A DNA stretch of 64,000 bases from Phocoena phocoena (GCF_963924675.1 NC_089226.1:52531124-52595123), one strand, 5' to 3'. Shown: positions 33,329-44,589, numbered from the stretch's first letter. Notes: generated by a model not told the origin, from the sequence alone. Made by a program: numbers and translations.

Positions 33329-33739
33329 AAGAAGCTGGCAACCCAAAAATGCCAACAGTGAAGACCAAAAAGGGAAACAAAGCCTGCTCTCTCTTGGCAA
33401 AGGATCAGGAAAGGCACAGCCTAGAAAGAGAGAATGCTTTTAGACAATAACTGTTCTACTCCAGACAAATACCACAGAAAAAACAGTGTGTCCTACACCC
33501 ACCCATGACAGCAAATACCAAATGGGGAGTCTAAACTTTCATCCTTTTGAGGCTGTAATGAGATGCACTAACACCCCTGCTCGAGTGGTGTTAGAGACAG
33601 CCAAATAGGGAGCTGAGACTTTTATCCCCACCAGCCAGTAAGAAGATTCCCCACCCCGACATAGCATCAGCAGAGGCCATGAGGGGACCCTGGACTTCTC
33701 CTCCTATCTGGCAGTAACAAAGCATCCCTCCCTCCTCCC

Positions 33740-33788
<49 letters not shown>

Positions 33789-34226
33789 AAGACAGAAAGG
33801 GGAGGGGACCTTGTGAAGAGTCAGAACTTTCACCATTACTCGGTGGTTACAGGCCACCTCCATACCACCACAGTGTCTGTGAAGACCAGATGGTAAAGTG
33901 GAATCCCACCCCTGCCTCAAGTGACAATGAGGCTCAATAAGGAATCTGGACTTTTTCCTCCACCTACCAGTAATGAGGTCACCTCCCCATTCCCTAGCTA
34001 GGGCAGTGTTAGAAAAATGTCAGGTATAGCAAAATGTTTAAATAAAATCTAGAGTCTCATAATATGAATAAAAAATAACAAGTTTCAATCAAAAATAACT
34101 TATCATGAATCAGAAGGTCTCAAACCTGAATGAAAAATGACAATCAATAGATGCTAACACCAAGATAACAGACATCTTAGAATTATCTGACAAAGATTTT
34201 AAAGCAGCAATAATAAAAATATTTCA
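33329..34226 (+). mobile_element. L1M LINE, 5' UTR continuation
   Basis: This continues the element begun at 31768: ACCCAAAAATGCCAACAGTG, CAGCCAGTAAGAAGATTCCC, then TTAGAATTATCTGACAAAGA and TTTTAAAGCAGCAATAATAA just before ORF1. It is diverged, with no long open frame. A (GT)n lies inside it, and the young L1 inserted exactly at its right end. Confidence 0.78.
33742..33786. repeat. (GT)n microsatellite
   Basis: About 22 uninterrupted GT units inside the L1M 5' UTR. The flanking 109- and 65-codon frames are artefacts of it. Confidence 0.97.
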
Positions 34227-36480
34227 GTGAAAAACTGAAAGCATTTCCACTAAGATCAGGAACAAGACAAGGTTGCCCACTCTCACCACTCTTATTCAAC
34301 ATAGTTTTGGAAGTTTTAGCCACAGCAATCAGAGAAGAAAAGGAAATAAAAGGAATCCAAATCGGAAAAGAAGAAGTAAAGCTGTCACTGTTTGCAGATG
34401 ACATGATACTATACATAGAGAATCCTAAAGATGCTACCAGAAAACTACTAGAGCTAATCAATGAATTTGGTAAAGTAGCAGGATACAAAATTAATGCACA
34501 GAAATCTCTGGCATTCCTATATACTAATGATGAAAAATCTGAAAGTGAAATCAAGAAAACACTCCCATTTACCATTGCAACAAAAAGAATAAAATATCTA
34601 GGAATAAACCTACCTAAGGATACGAAAGACCTGTATGCAGAAAATTATAAGACACTGATGAAAGAAATTAAAGATGATACAAAGATATGGAGAGATATAC
34701 CATGTTCTTGGATGGGAAGAATCAACATTGTGAAAATGACTCTACTACCCAAAGCAATCTACAGATTCAATGCAATCCCTATCAAACTACCACTGGCATT
34801 TTTCACAGAACTAGAACAAAAAATTTCGCAATTTGTATGGAAACACAAAAGACCCCGAATAGCCAAAGCAATCTTGAGAACGAAAAAAGGAGCTGGAGGA
34901 ATAAGGCTCCCTGACTTCAGACTATATTACAAAGCAACAGTAATCAAGACAGTATGGTACTGGCACAAAAACAGAAAGATAGATCAGTGGAACAGGATAG
35001 AAAGCCCAGAGATAAACCCACGCACATATGGACACCTTATCTTTGATAAAGGAGGCAGGAATGTACAGTGGAGAAAGGACAGCCTCTTCAATAAGTGGTG
35101 CTGGGAAAACTGGACAGGTACATGTAAAAGTATGAGATTAGATCACTCCCTAACACCATACACAAAAATAAGTTCAAAATGGATTAAAGACCTAAATGTA
35201 AGGCCAGAAACTATCAAACTCTTAGAAGAAAACATAGGAAGAACACTCTGTGACATAAATCACAGCAAGATCCTTTCTGACCCACCTCCTAGAGTAATGG
35301 AAATAAAAACAAAAATAAACAAATGGGACCTAATGAAACTTCAAAGCTTTTGCAGTCCAAAGGAAACCATAACCAAGACCAAAAGACAACCCTCAGAATG
35401 GGAGAAAACATTTGCAAATGAAGCAACTGACAAAGGATTAATCTCCAAAATTTATAAGCAGCTCATGCAGCTCAATAACAAAAAAACAAACAACCCCATC
35501 CAAAAATGGGCAGAAGACCTAAATAGACATTTCTCCAAAGAAGATATACAGACTGCCAACAAACACATGAAAGAATGCTCAACATCATTAATCATTAGAG
35601 AAATGCAAATCAAAACTACAGTGAGATATCATCTCACACCAGTCAGAATGGCCATCATCAAAAAATCTAGAAACAATAAATGCTGGAGAGGGTGTGGAGA
35701 AAAGGGGACACTCTTGCACTGCTGGTGGGAATGTGAATTGGTTCAGCCACTGTGGAGAACAGTATGGAGGTTCCTTAAAAAACTACAAATAGAATTACCA
35801 TATGACCCAGCAATCCCACTACTGGGCATATACCCTGAGAAAACCAAAATTCAAAAAGAGTCATGTACCAAAATGTTCATTGCAGCTCTATTTACAATAG
35901 CCAGGACATGGAAACAACCTAAGCGCCCATCATCGGATGAATGGATAAAGAAGATGTGGCACATATACACAATGGAATATTACTCAGCCTTAAAAAGAAA
36001 TGAAATTGAGCTATTTGTAATGAGATGGATAGACCTAGAGTCTGTCATACAGAGTGAAGTAAGTCAGAAAGAAAAAGACAAATACCGTATGCTAACACAT
36101 ATATATGGAATTTAAGGGAAAAAAATGTCATGAAGAACCTAGGGGTAAGATAGGAATAAAGACGCAGACCTACTGGAGAACGGACTTGAGGGTATGGGGA
36201 GGGGGAGGGGTGAGTTTTGACAGGGCGAGAGAGAGTCATGGACATATACACACTAACAAACGTAGTAAGGTAGATAGCTGGGGGGAAGCAGCCGCAAGGC
36301 ACAGGGATATTAGCTCGGTGCTTTGTGACAGCCTGGAAGGGTGGGATGGGGAGAGTGGGAGGGAGGGAGACGCAAGAGGGAAGACATATGGGAACATATG
36401 TATATGTATAGCTGATTCACTTTGTTATAAAGCAGAAACTAACACACCATTGTAAAGCAATTATACCCCAATAAAGATGT

Positions 36481-36516
<36 letters not shown>
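34227..36516 (+). mobile_element. Young L1, 5'-truncated, intact 3' end
   Basis: It starts abruptly within the reverse transcriptase region of ORF2 and runs through the ORF2 stop (36113-36115), a full 3' UTR, the CAATAAAGATGTTTAAATAA end and an (AAAT)n-type tail at about 36480-36516. The TSD ATAAAAATATTTCA at 34213-34226 and 36517-36530 defines the insertion into L1M. The low divergence implied by the unbroken frame marks it as the youngest LINE here. Confidence 0.95.
34229..36115 (+). pseudogene. L1 ORF2 C-terminal half, open for 628 codons
   Basis: ORF2p is the L1 endonuclease and reverse transcriptase. This fragment holds the second part of the reverse transcriptase and the C-terminal region: near its start [16 protein letters not shown], the catalytic FADDM at 34391-34405 (codons 55-59), then the thumb and linker region, and the cysteine motif C-x3-C-x7-H-x4-C at 35681-35740. 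No stop or frameshift occurs to the natural end at HIYGI. About half of the roughly 1,275-residue protein is missing, including the endonuclease, and there is no native start or promoter. It is dead on arrival rather than decayed. A start at 34307 (TTG) has no support. Confidence 0.93.
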
Positions 36517-36520
<4 letters not shown>

Positions 36521-36530
36521 AAATATTTCA

Positions 36531-37255
36531 AAGAGTAATCATGAATACACTTGAAACAAATGAAAAAAATAGAAAGTCTCAGCAAAGAAATAGAAGATAT
36601 GAAGAATAACCACATGGAAATTTTAGAACTGAAACATACCATAACCAAAATAACAATCTCAGTGGATGGCTCAACAGCAGAATAGAATGGACAAAGGAAA
36701 GAATCAGTGAGCAAGAAGATAGAAGAGAAATTATACAGTAGAGCACAGACAGGAGGAAATTGAACAGAGCTCTGGAACAAGTGAGACTATAAGAAAAAGA
36801 CATCTAACATTCATGTTATCAGAGTACTGGCAGGAGAGGAGAAAGGCAGGTATGGAAAAGTACTTGAAAAAAAGTGGCTGAAAATTTCTCAAATTTGACA
36901 AGAAACATAAGCCTATAAACTTAAGAAACGGAGTGAAATGAAGACAGGATAAACTCAAAGAAATTCATGCCAATATATATTATAATTAAATTCCTGAAAA
37001 CTAAAACAAAGAAAAAATCTTGAAAGCAGCAAGAGAAGAGTGATATCTTCCATGTAGGGGAAAAATTCAAATGACAGGGGATTTCTCATCAGAAAGCCAA
37101 GAGGCCAGAAAGAAGCAGCACAATATTTTTCAACTGCTCAAAGAAAATAACTGTTAATCCCAAATCCTACACACTTCAAAGATATCCATCAGAAATGAAA
37201 GGGAAGTCAAGACACCCTCAGATAAAGGAAAATAAAGAGAATCTGTCAGTGTTTA
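36531..37255 (+). pseudogene. L1M ORF1 remnant
   Basis: This is the ORF1 region of the host L1M, encoding an RNA-binding coiled-coil protein in life. It reads from AAACAAATGAAAAAAATAGA through AAATTTTAGAACTGAAACAT (coiled coil) to GAAAGCAGCAAGAGAAGAGT and AGCCAAGAGGCCAGAAAGAA (C-terminal domain). Stops and indels run throughout. Confidence 0.8.
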
Positions 37256-37427
37256 AAGCTGCTCTAGGTATTACATTTTAGATAGATGATGATAGATAGG
37301 CAGACAGGAAAATACAGACAGACAGGTAGGAAGATCCTATACAAGTTCTTTTTTCATTTTAGCAATTCAAATGAATTCTAGAAAACTTACCTCTCTGTAA
37401 TTTCCCTTCTCTCCTTCACTTATACTG
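37256..37427. other. Unassigned segment between L1 pieces
   Basis: It holds a short GATAGATGATGATAGATAGG tract and otherwise AT-rich sequence that continues, after the inserted L1, at 37970-38156. I cannot place it in the L1 consensus. Confidence 0.45.
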
Positions 37428-37437
37428 TGATTGTCTT

Positions 37438-37959
37438 TTTTTTTTTTAATTGGGGTACAGTTTTTTACAATGTTGTGTTAGTTTCTACTGTACAATGAAG
37501 TGGAGTTCCCTGTGCTTTACAGCAGGATCTCATTAGCTATCTATTTTATACATATTAGTGTATGTATGTCAATCCCAATCTCCCAATTCATTCCATCCCC
37601 CCTTTTCCCCCTTGGTGTACATATGTTTGTTCTCTACGCCTGTGTCTCTATTTCTGCCTTGCAAACCAGTTCGTCTGTACCATTTTTCTAGATTCCACAT
37701 ATATGGGTTTATATATGATATTTGTTTTTCTCTTTCTGACTTACTTCACTGTGTATGACAGTCTCTAAGTCCATCCACGTCTCTACAAAGACCCAATTTC
37801 ATTCCTTTTTATGGCTGAGTAATATTGATTCCATTGTATATATGTACCACATCTTCTTTGTCTATTCATCCGTCAGTGGACATTTAGGTTGCTTCCATGA
37901 CCTGGCTATTGTAAATAGTGCTGCAGTGAACATCGGGGTGAATGTGTCTTTTTGAATTA
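37438..37959 (-). mobile_element. L1, short 3' end insertion
   Basis: Poly(T) at 37436-37448, then the reversed 3' UTR and ORF2 end, with ATGGCTGAGTAATATTGATT and ATTTAGGTTGCTTCCATGAC. A 10-bp TSD, TGATTGTCTT, at 37428-37437 and 37960-37969 defines it. It is severely 5'-truncated to about 520 bases. Confidence 0.92.
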
Positions 37960-37969
37960 TGATTGTCTT

Positions 37970-38156
37970 AAATATTTCCACATTTAGAAGCACATCAGAC
38001 AATGTTATAATTTTTAGCTTCAATCCTCAAACATACTTTAGAAAGGTCAAGAGATGGAAAGCCTATTTTATTTACCCATGTTTTTGTTTACAGTGGGTTT
38101 TTTCCCTTCATTTTTCATGTTCCAACATTTCCTTTCTATTTAGAGAACCTCAACCG
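37970..38156. other. Unassigned AT-rich segment
   Basis: This is the right-hand continuation of the segment split by the insertion at 37438. No family recognised. Confidence 0.45.
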
Positions 38157-38776
38157 AAGTTTCACACCATTTACAAAAATTAAATCAAAATTGGTCATGG
38201 ACTTAAATGTGTTAGAAAAAAATACTATAAAGCTTTTAGAACAAAATAGCAGGAGACAGTCTTTAAAATCTAAAGCTGGTCAAAGTAGTTTATAGAATTT
38301 CCATCACAACATAATACATACAAGAAAAAATGATAAATTAGATTTCATAACATTTCAAAATGTTTGCTCTGTAAAAGATCCTCTTAAAAGGTTGAAAAGA
38401 CCGCATACATAGTAGGGGAAAATAGTTGCCAATCATATATCCATATATAAAGAGCTCTCAAAACTCCATATTTATAGAACAAACATTCCAATTAAAAAAT
38501 GGACAAAATACATGAAGAAACATTTCACCAAAGAAGATATACAGATGGCAAATACGCACATGAAAAGAATGTTAAAATCATTAGTCATTAGAGAAATCCC
38601 AATTTAACCATAATGAGGTATCACTACACACCTACAAGAGTGAATAAAATAAAAAATAGTGACAACGTTAAATGCTGGAGGATGTAGAGATACTGAATCA
38701 CTCATATATTGGTGTTAGGAATGGAAGACATGCCACCACCCTGGAAAAAAGTTGGGCAGCTCTTCAAAAAAACTAA
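38157..38776 (+). pseudogene. L1M ORF2 C-terminal remnant
   Basis: It follows the ORF2 order AAATTGGTCATGGACTTAAA, AATTAAAAAATGGACAAAAT, CACCAAAGAAGATATACAGA, ATTAGTCATTAGAGAAATCC, and TGGAAAAAAGTTGGGCAGCT at the right end, where it stops abruptly. It is heavily mutated. It is probably the same old element as 31768-37255, missing the middle of ORF2. Confidence 0.82.
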
Positions 38777-39419
38777 TTATGGAGCCAAGATGATGGAGTA
38801 GAGAGACCATGAGCTCATCTCTGATCATAGGCACATCAAAATTGCAACTATTTACGGAACACTTGTGGATGCAAAAGCCTGGAAACTACCAGAAAAGATC
38901 TTCAACAACTCAATATATAAAGAGGGAACCACAACAAGATGGGTAGGAGGGGTGCAGTTGTGATATAGTTAAGAACCATACCCCTGGGTGGGTGACCCAC
39001 AAACAGGAGAATAATTACAATTGCAGAGGTTCTCGCCAAGGAACAAATAGTCTGATGCCCACGTCAGGTTCCCAACCTGGGGGTCCGGCATCTGGAAGAT
39101 GAGCCGTTGGAATGTTTGGCTTTAAAGGCCTGCAGGACTTAATTTCAGGAGACCTAGAAGGCTGTGGAAAATAGTGATTCCACTCTTAAAGTGTGCACAC
39201 AAAATCCCACACACTCCAGGATCCAGGGCAGTAATTGGAAAGAAGATTGCGTCAGACCTACCTGCTGATCTTAGAGAGTCTTCTGGAGAGGCAGGCGGCA
39301 ACTGGAGTTCACCCTGAGGATGTAGACACTGGCAGCAGCCATTTTCAGGAACTCATTCTACCATGTGGACATGAGTGCTGTCAAATGACATTTTGGAATT
39401 CTCCATCTAACTTATTAGC

Positions 39420-39975
39420 CTCAGGACCCAGTCCCACCCATGCCCACCATTCCATAGTCACCAGCACTAGGAAGCCTCAAGCCAAGAAACTAACTCGGAG
39501 ATGACACAGCCCCACCTACACCTACAGCACCAGCCATGGGACCGGTTGATCGCCAGCTCCAGCCACCAGTGATTCTGCCTGGCCTTGGGAACAGCCTCAC
39601 TCACCAGTGGGCAACAATAGCCCCAGAAAAACCACAGCCCTGTAACCTTCAGACCGAGCCAACTCAACAGCAGGCCAGTACCTGCTCTGGGACCTGCTGG
39701 GCCCCAACCCTGCCCACCATCAGGCAAACACTGCTTTGGGACACCCTGGATACCGCAGCTAGCTGTATCAGGAACCAGCCCCACCCACAAGTGTTCCACT
39801 AACTTTGGGACCCTTGGGCCCTGTAGGCAGGCCTTGGGACCCAGCTCTGCCCACCAGTGGGCCAGCACTAGGCCCCAGGACCTGGTTTCACCCATCAGTG
39901 AGTGGGCATCAGCCTTGGGATATCCTGGACCCCAACTCAAACCACCAGTGAGCCAGCACTAGCCCTGGAGTCTTC
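39420..39975. repeat. Degenerate tandem units in the L1 5' UTR
   Basis: A unit resembling CCCACCAGTGGGCCAGCACTAG recurs at about 39603, 39712, 39782, 39846, 39888 and 39940, spaced about 40-70 bases, each followed by a GGGACC or GGGA block. L1 5' UTRs often carry such promoter monomers. The 157-codon minus-strand frame here is a by-product. Confidence 0.6.
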
Positions 39976-40279
39976 CGAGGTTCTTCAGCTAACAGCCTCA
40001 TGACGTGGCCCTGACAAGCAGTGGCCAGTAGCCTTCACACAAGACAAGTCCTCGCAATCAGCTGGATGGGAGCCAGCCAAGCCTACCAGACTGCCCACAG
40101 TTGTCTGCCCACCACAACAGGAGGACCCAAGCACCCCTAGAGCAACTAGCTCTAGTGACCAGAGGGCAGTGAGCTGCTGGGATGCATAGGATGTCTCCTA
40201 CAAAAGACCATTTCTCCAAGGTCAGGAAATGTAACCAGCTTACCAGATACATAGAAATGAAAACAGCATATTAGGCAAA

Positions 40280-41140
40280 ATGAGGTGTCAGAGGAACCTG
40301 TCCAAAATGGATAAGATACAAAAATCCCAGAAGAAACTAAGTGAAGTGGATATAGCCAATCTACCTGAGAAAGGGTTGAAAGTAATAATTGTAAAGATGG
40401 TTAAAGAATTCAGAAGAATAATGGATGAACACAGAGAGAAGTTAGAAGTTTTTAACAATGAATTAGAAAGTGTAAAGCACAGCCAAACAGAGATGAATAA
40501 TATAATAACTAAGATGAAAAATACACTAGGAGAAATCAAGAAAACACTAGAATAAATGATACAGAGGAATGGATCAGTGAGCTGAAAGAGTAGTGGAAAT
40601 CACTGAAGATGAACAGAAGAAAGAAGAAAGCACATAAAGAAATGAGGACAGTTTAAGAGACCTCTAGGACAACATCAAGCATACTATCATTCTCATTATA
40701 GTGGTCTGAGAAGTAGAAGGGAGATAGAACATGACAGAGAACATATTTGAAGATGTAATAGCTGAAAACTTCCCAAACCTGTGAAAGAAACAGACATCCA
40801 AGTCCAGGAAGCACAGAAAGTCTCAAACAGGATCAACCCAAAAAGGACTACACCAAGACACATTGTAATTAAAATGGCAAGAATTAAAGATAAAAAGAGA
40901 ATATTAAAAAGCAGCAAGGGAAAAGCAACAAGTTACATACAAGGGAACTCCCATAAGGCTATCAGCTGACTTTTCAGCAGAAACTCTTCAGCCCAGAAGG
41001 GAGTAACACAATATATTTAAAATGATGAAAGGGGAAAACCTACAACCAAGAATACTGTACCCAGGAAGGCTCTTATCCAGATTTCATGAAGAGATCAAAA
41101 GTTTTACAGATGAGAAAATGTTAAAGAGTTCAGAACCACC
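40280..41140 (+). pseudogene. L1 ORF1 remnant
   Basis: The first 91 codons (40280-40555) stay open and encode a charged, heptad-like coiled coil (EHREKLEVFNNELESVKHSQ). The stop at 40553-40555 ends it early. Downstream, other frames keep the RRM-like TPRHIVIKMARIKDKKRIL (near 40851) and a C-terminal FSAETLQPRRE-like piece (near 40970-41000). In life ORF1p is the RNA-binding trimer of the L1 particle. It is non-functional here. Confidence 0.82.
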
Positions 41141-41697
41141 CAACCAGCTTTATAAGAAACGTTGAAGGGACTCCTCTAAAAGAAAAAGTAAAGGCCACAG
41201 CAAGAAACATGAAAGTTACAAAAGGAAAAATTTCATAAGTAAAGGCAAATAAATCAACCATGCACAAAGGCAATAAATCAGCCATGTACAAAGCTAGTAG
41301 GAAGGTTAAAAGACAAAAGTAGTAAAATCATCTATATTCACAATAAACAGTTAAGGGACTATACAAAACAATTAGATGTAAAATATGATATCAAAATCAG
41401 TAATTATGAGGAGAAGAGAGTAAAAATGTAGGATTGTTAAAATGCATTTGAAATGAAGAGATCTGTAACTTAAAGTAACCATATATAGATAGGTAAATAG
41501 GTAGGTAGATAGATAGATAATAGAAATATTTATATAAACTCATGGTAACCACAAACCAAAAAGCTATAATAAATACTCATATAAAAAAAAAATAGAAAGG
41601 AATCCAAACATAACACTAAATATAGTCACCAAATCACAAGGGAAGAGAACAAAAGAAGAAGAAAGGAACAAAAAAGAACTACAGAAACAACACAAGA

Positions 41698-42425
41698 ACA
41701 ATTAACAAAGTGGCAATAAGTATGTATGTAGCAATAATTGCTTTAAATGTAAATGGACAAAATGCTCCAATCAAAAACAGAGTGGCCAAATGGATAGAAA
41801 AAAGATATATGTGTGTGTATATATATATATATATATCTTGTATATAGATAGATAGATACACACACACAATAGACTTTAAGACAAAGACTGATAAAGAAAC
41901 AAAAACATTACATAATGATCAAGGGAATGGCCCAAGAAGAAGATATAAGAATTGTAAATACATATGCACTCATAGGACCACCTAAATACATGAAAAATTA
42001 TTAACAGACACAAAGGGAGAAATTAAGAATAACGCAATAAGAGTAGGAGACTTTAGCACCGCACTTACATCAATAGATCATCAAGATGGAAAATCCGTAA
42101 GGAAGCGCTGACCATAAATGACACTTTAAAACAGATGGAATTAATTGACACGTATGGAACATTCCATCCAAAAGCAGCAGAATACACATTCTTTTCTAGT
42201 AAATGTGTAATATTCTTTAGGGTAGATCACATGCTAGTCCACAAAACATGCCTTGATACATGTAAGAAAATTGAAATCACGTCAAGCATCTTTTCCAACC
42301 ACAACATAATGAGACTAGAAATCAACGGCAAGGAAAAAAAAAACTGCAAAAAACACAAACACCACAGACATGTGGAGGCTGAACAACAATATGCTACTAA
42401 ACAACCAATGGGTCACTGAAGAAAT
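41698..42425 (+). pseudogene. L1 ORF2 endonuclease remnant with active-site damage
   Basis: The N-terminal start SMYVAIIALNVNG keeps the NVNG strand (about 41719-41757). The next part, which should hold the catalytic QETH glutamate, is missing: simple repeat sequence takes its place at about 41806-41868. The endonuclease resumes in NIYAP/IGAPKYM-like sequence. At the end an open piece (42135-42419, 94 codons) has AEYTFFSS, FRVDHMLVHK and, at 42294-42302, SNH where the family has the catalytic SDH. The enzyme would be dead twice over. Confidence 0.82.
41806..41870. repeat. Compound simple repeat (TA)n, (GATA)n, (CA)n
   Basis: TATATGTGTGTGTATATATA, then GATAGATAGATACACACACA. It replaces L1 endonuclease sequence. 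A separate GATA-like tract lies at 41480-41522. Confidence 0.92.
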
Positions 42426-42426
42426 A

Positions 42427-42833
42427 CTCTCAACAACCTGAATGAACCTTTAAAGAATTATGCTGAGTGAAAATAGCCCATCACAAGTTTACATATTCTA
42501 TCATTCCATTTATGTAGCATTCTTGAAATGAAAAATGACAGGAATGGATAACAGGTCAATGTTGGTGTTTTCCAGTGCTTAAGAAAATGTTGGGGGCAGG
42601 AAGGAAAGAGGTATGTCTCTAAAGGAGTGATATTAGAGATCCTCATATTGCAGTGGTGTTGGAAATGCTCTGTATCTTGACTTTAGCAATGATAATAACT
42701 TGGTTGTGGTATTATGTTACAGTTGCATAAGATACTGTCATTTGGAGAAATCGGATAAAGGATACAGGGATATCTCAGAATTACTTGTTAAAACTAAATG
42801 TGAATCTACGACTATGTAAAAATAAAAAGGTTA
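42427..42833 (+). mobile_element. L1M ORF2 end and 3' UTR
   Basis: TCAACAACCTGAATGAACCT, then ATTATGCTGAGTGAAAATAG, then ATTCTATCATTCCATTTATG and a GTGAATCTACGACTATGTAA end match an old L1 3' terminus. It most likely completes the host L1M; alternatively it is the deleted end of the copy to its left. Confidence 0.75.
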
Positions 42834-43149
42834 CTTTAAGAAAAATTACCTACCTCCAAGTTATGATTCTGAAGTTTAAATTAATTATTCATGTAAAGTC
42901 TCAGTAGTAGCTAAAGTAGTAGTAAAGTCTGGGTAGTAGCTTTCAAAGGCCCTCGGCTATTTTTATTTTCATTTTGCTTAATAAATCAATGAATGGACAC
43001 ATGAAAGTAACTAAGAGCATCCAGAGATATTTCCTAGAAACCATGATTATTCAAATTTTGTGGGACAGGGAGTTTGTTTTATAAGAAGAATTGGTAAATG
43101 CTATTCAGACGACTGAACCTGTTTATTTTTGTTTCCTTTCATTCTACAC
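42834..43149. other. Unassigned sequence
   Basis: A local TAGTAGCTAAAGTAGTAGTA patch at about 42903 is a short internal duplication. Nothing else recognised. Confidence 0.45.
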
Positions 43150-43920
43150 CATTGCATTAATAAAACAGTCATTTATTAAGCAGCTCTTTTATGTCAGGCC
43201 ATGTGTTATGATGTTAAGTAAGACTCACGTCAAGGTGAGAGAACTTATCAAAGTGTGTGTGGGTGTGTGGGTGTGTGGATGTGTGTGTGTGTTGGGGTAT
43301 ATGTGTTCTCAGTGCTTGGGCAGCATCACTTAGCACAACAGACAATAATCCCCCATCCTACTGGAATTCTCATTCTAGTATCTATGTTCATAACCTAATA
43401 GGAGAAAGATACAAGTAAAAATAAATTACATTATAGGTTAGCAATAAATGCATATAGGAGGGAATACCAAGCTATGAGAGATTAACTCTAATGTTGGAAG
43501 CTGGCCAGGACAGTATTGGTTCCTGAAGATGGTGCCATCAGAGTAGGTTTCGAAGGATGTGTAGAACTTTAGTAGGTAAACTAGAGAGGGAACAGGTTTT
43601 TCTGAGTACAGCCAGTAGCAAGTGTGAAGACACAGTTACAGGAGAGTCTGCACAAAGTCAGAGTGGGTGAACCAAGGAAAAGCTAGGAGGGATAGCCGGA
43701 AAAACCAGGAGGGATATCCAGAAAAGAAAGGGAACCCACAGGGGAGAACGAGGGAGAAAGGAGAGAAAAGAAAAGTAATAAACCAAGTATTGGAGAGACC
43801 TTCTTTTGAAAGTCAACTCAAAAGAGGCATTTTGAATTGATTTAGAGGCAATGTAGAGCCGATGTAGCAAGTGTGGCAGGAATTGGGCAGCAACTATCAA
43901 AAAAGCTATCAAAATGTTCG
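43150..43920 (-). repeat. L2 LINE fragment
   Basis: CAGTCATTTATTAAGCAGCT, then ACTGGAATTCTCATTCTAGT and GGAAGCTGGCCAGGACAGTA follow reversed L2. A GT-rich tract at 43253-43293 expanded inside it. Confidence 0.65.
43253..43293. repeat. Imperfect (GT)n tract
   Basis: GTGTGTGTGGGTGTGTGGGT, then GGATGTGTGTGTGTG. It is interrupted and so more stable than the perfect runs elsewhere. Confidence 0.9.
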
Positions 43921-44589
43921 GGCATGATTTGTTCTTAATAAACCTGGGGTACTCTCGGCCTGAGATTCCATTGTCCTCGGAACGGTCATAGATTTTGTTG
44001 GTTGGTAGTTTTCCATTAGCTCCCTAATTACTGATGCACTCCAGGAAGCATTCTCTCAGAGAAATAACCGCCTGATTATGGGAGACTCAAGCTGATTTAC
44101 AGTGTTTGTGAATACCCTCTGCCTCCATTTTTTCCTTCATGCACTGGGGACACTATTTGCAAATCAGAAGAAAAATATTAGAAAAGCTGGCATTTGTAAT
44201 AGGTTCATTTTAGAAACATCTCTTGTTTTTCTTCTCAGGTTAGGTTTTATATTCATTTCAGGTTGCAGTGTTCAGTGCTTTTGTAGATGCCTTTTAGCAA
44301 AGTTTTATGAGTGTTTGAAATCCTCACCCAGTATTTTTTTTTTTTAACTAAGTAGTGTGTTGCAAATTTTAACGTTTTTCTATAAACTGCTACATTTGTC
44401 TATTTATCATTCCACAGGCGGCCCTAAGTGCTTTATTTTGTTATATGCTCTGGATACCCTGACAGAGGGTAAAGACATATTTTCAAAAGATCCACAGTCT
44501 TGGGAAAAGAGTGACAAAGAAACCTGAGATGGTATGTGGTATAATAGATCGGGTGTGACCTGTTAGGGAGCACAGATCTGGGCTCCTAT
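43921..44589. other. Unassigned sequence
   Basis: No gene or repeat recognised. The 81-codon frame at 44102-44347 has no domain. Confidence 0.45.

Larger units (their letters stand above)
38777..42426 (+). mobile_element. L1M, 5' half only (5' UTR, ORF1, endonuclease)
   Basis: It begins with GCCAAGATGATGGAGTAGAG, an L1 5' end, and runs through a GC-richer 5' UTR (to about 40250), ORF1 and the start of ORF2, then breaks off in the endonuclease at about 42426. L1 insertions normally keep the 3' end, so a 5' half alone implies a later deletion. The sequence on both sides (38157-38776 and 42427-42833) fits one older L1, so this copy probably landed in it and a deletion then removed its 3' half together with a little of the host. 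Confidence 0.85.

Noticed and set aside
33591..33940. Frames with His-Thr or Cys-Val repeats
   Set aside because: Direct translation of the (GT)n microsatellite.
34307..36115. Long open frame as a host gene
   Set aside because: Its sequence is L1 ORF2 (FADDM, C-x3-C-x7-H-x4-C) inside a TSD-bounded, 5'-truncated L1. There is no promoter or native start.
39467..39940. 157-codon minus-strand frame
   Set aside because: It lies across GC-rich L1 5' UTR repeat units; open by composition, antisense to the element and without a domain.
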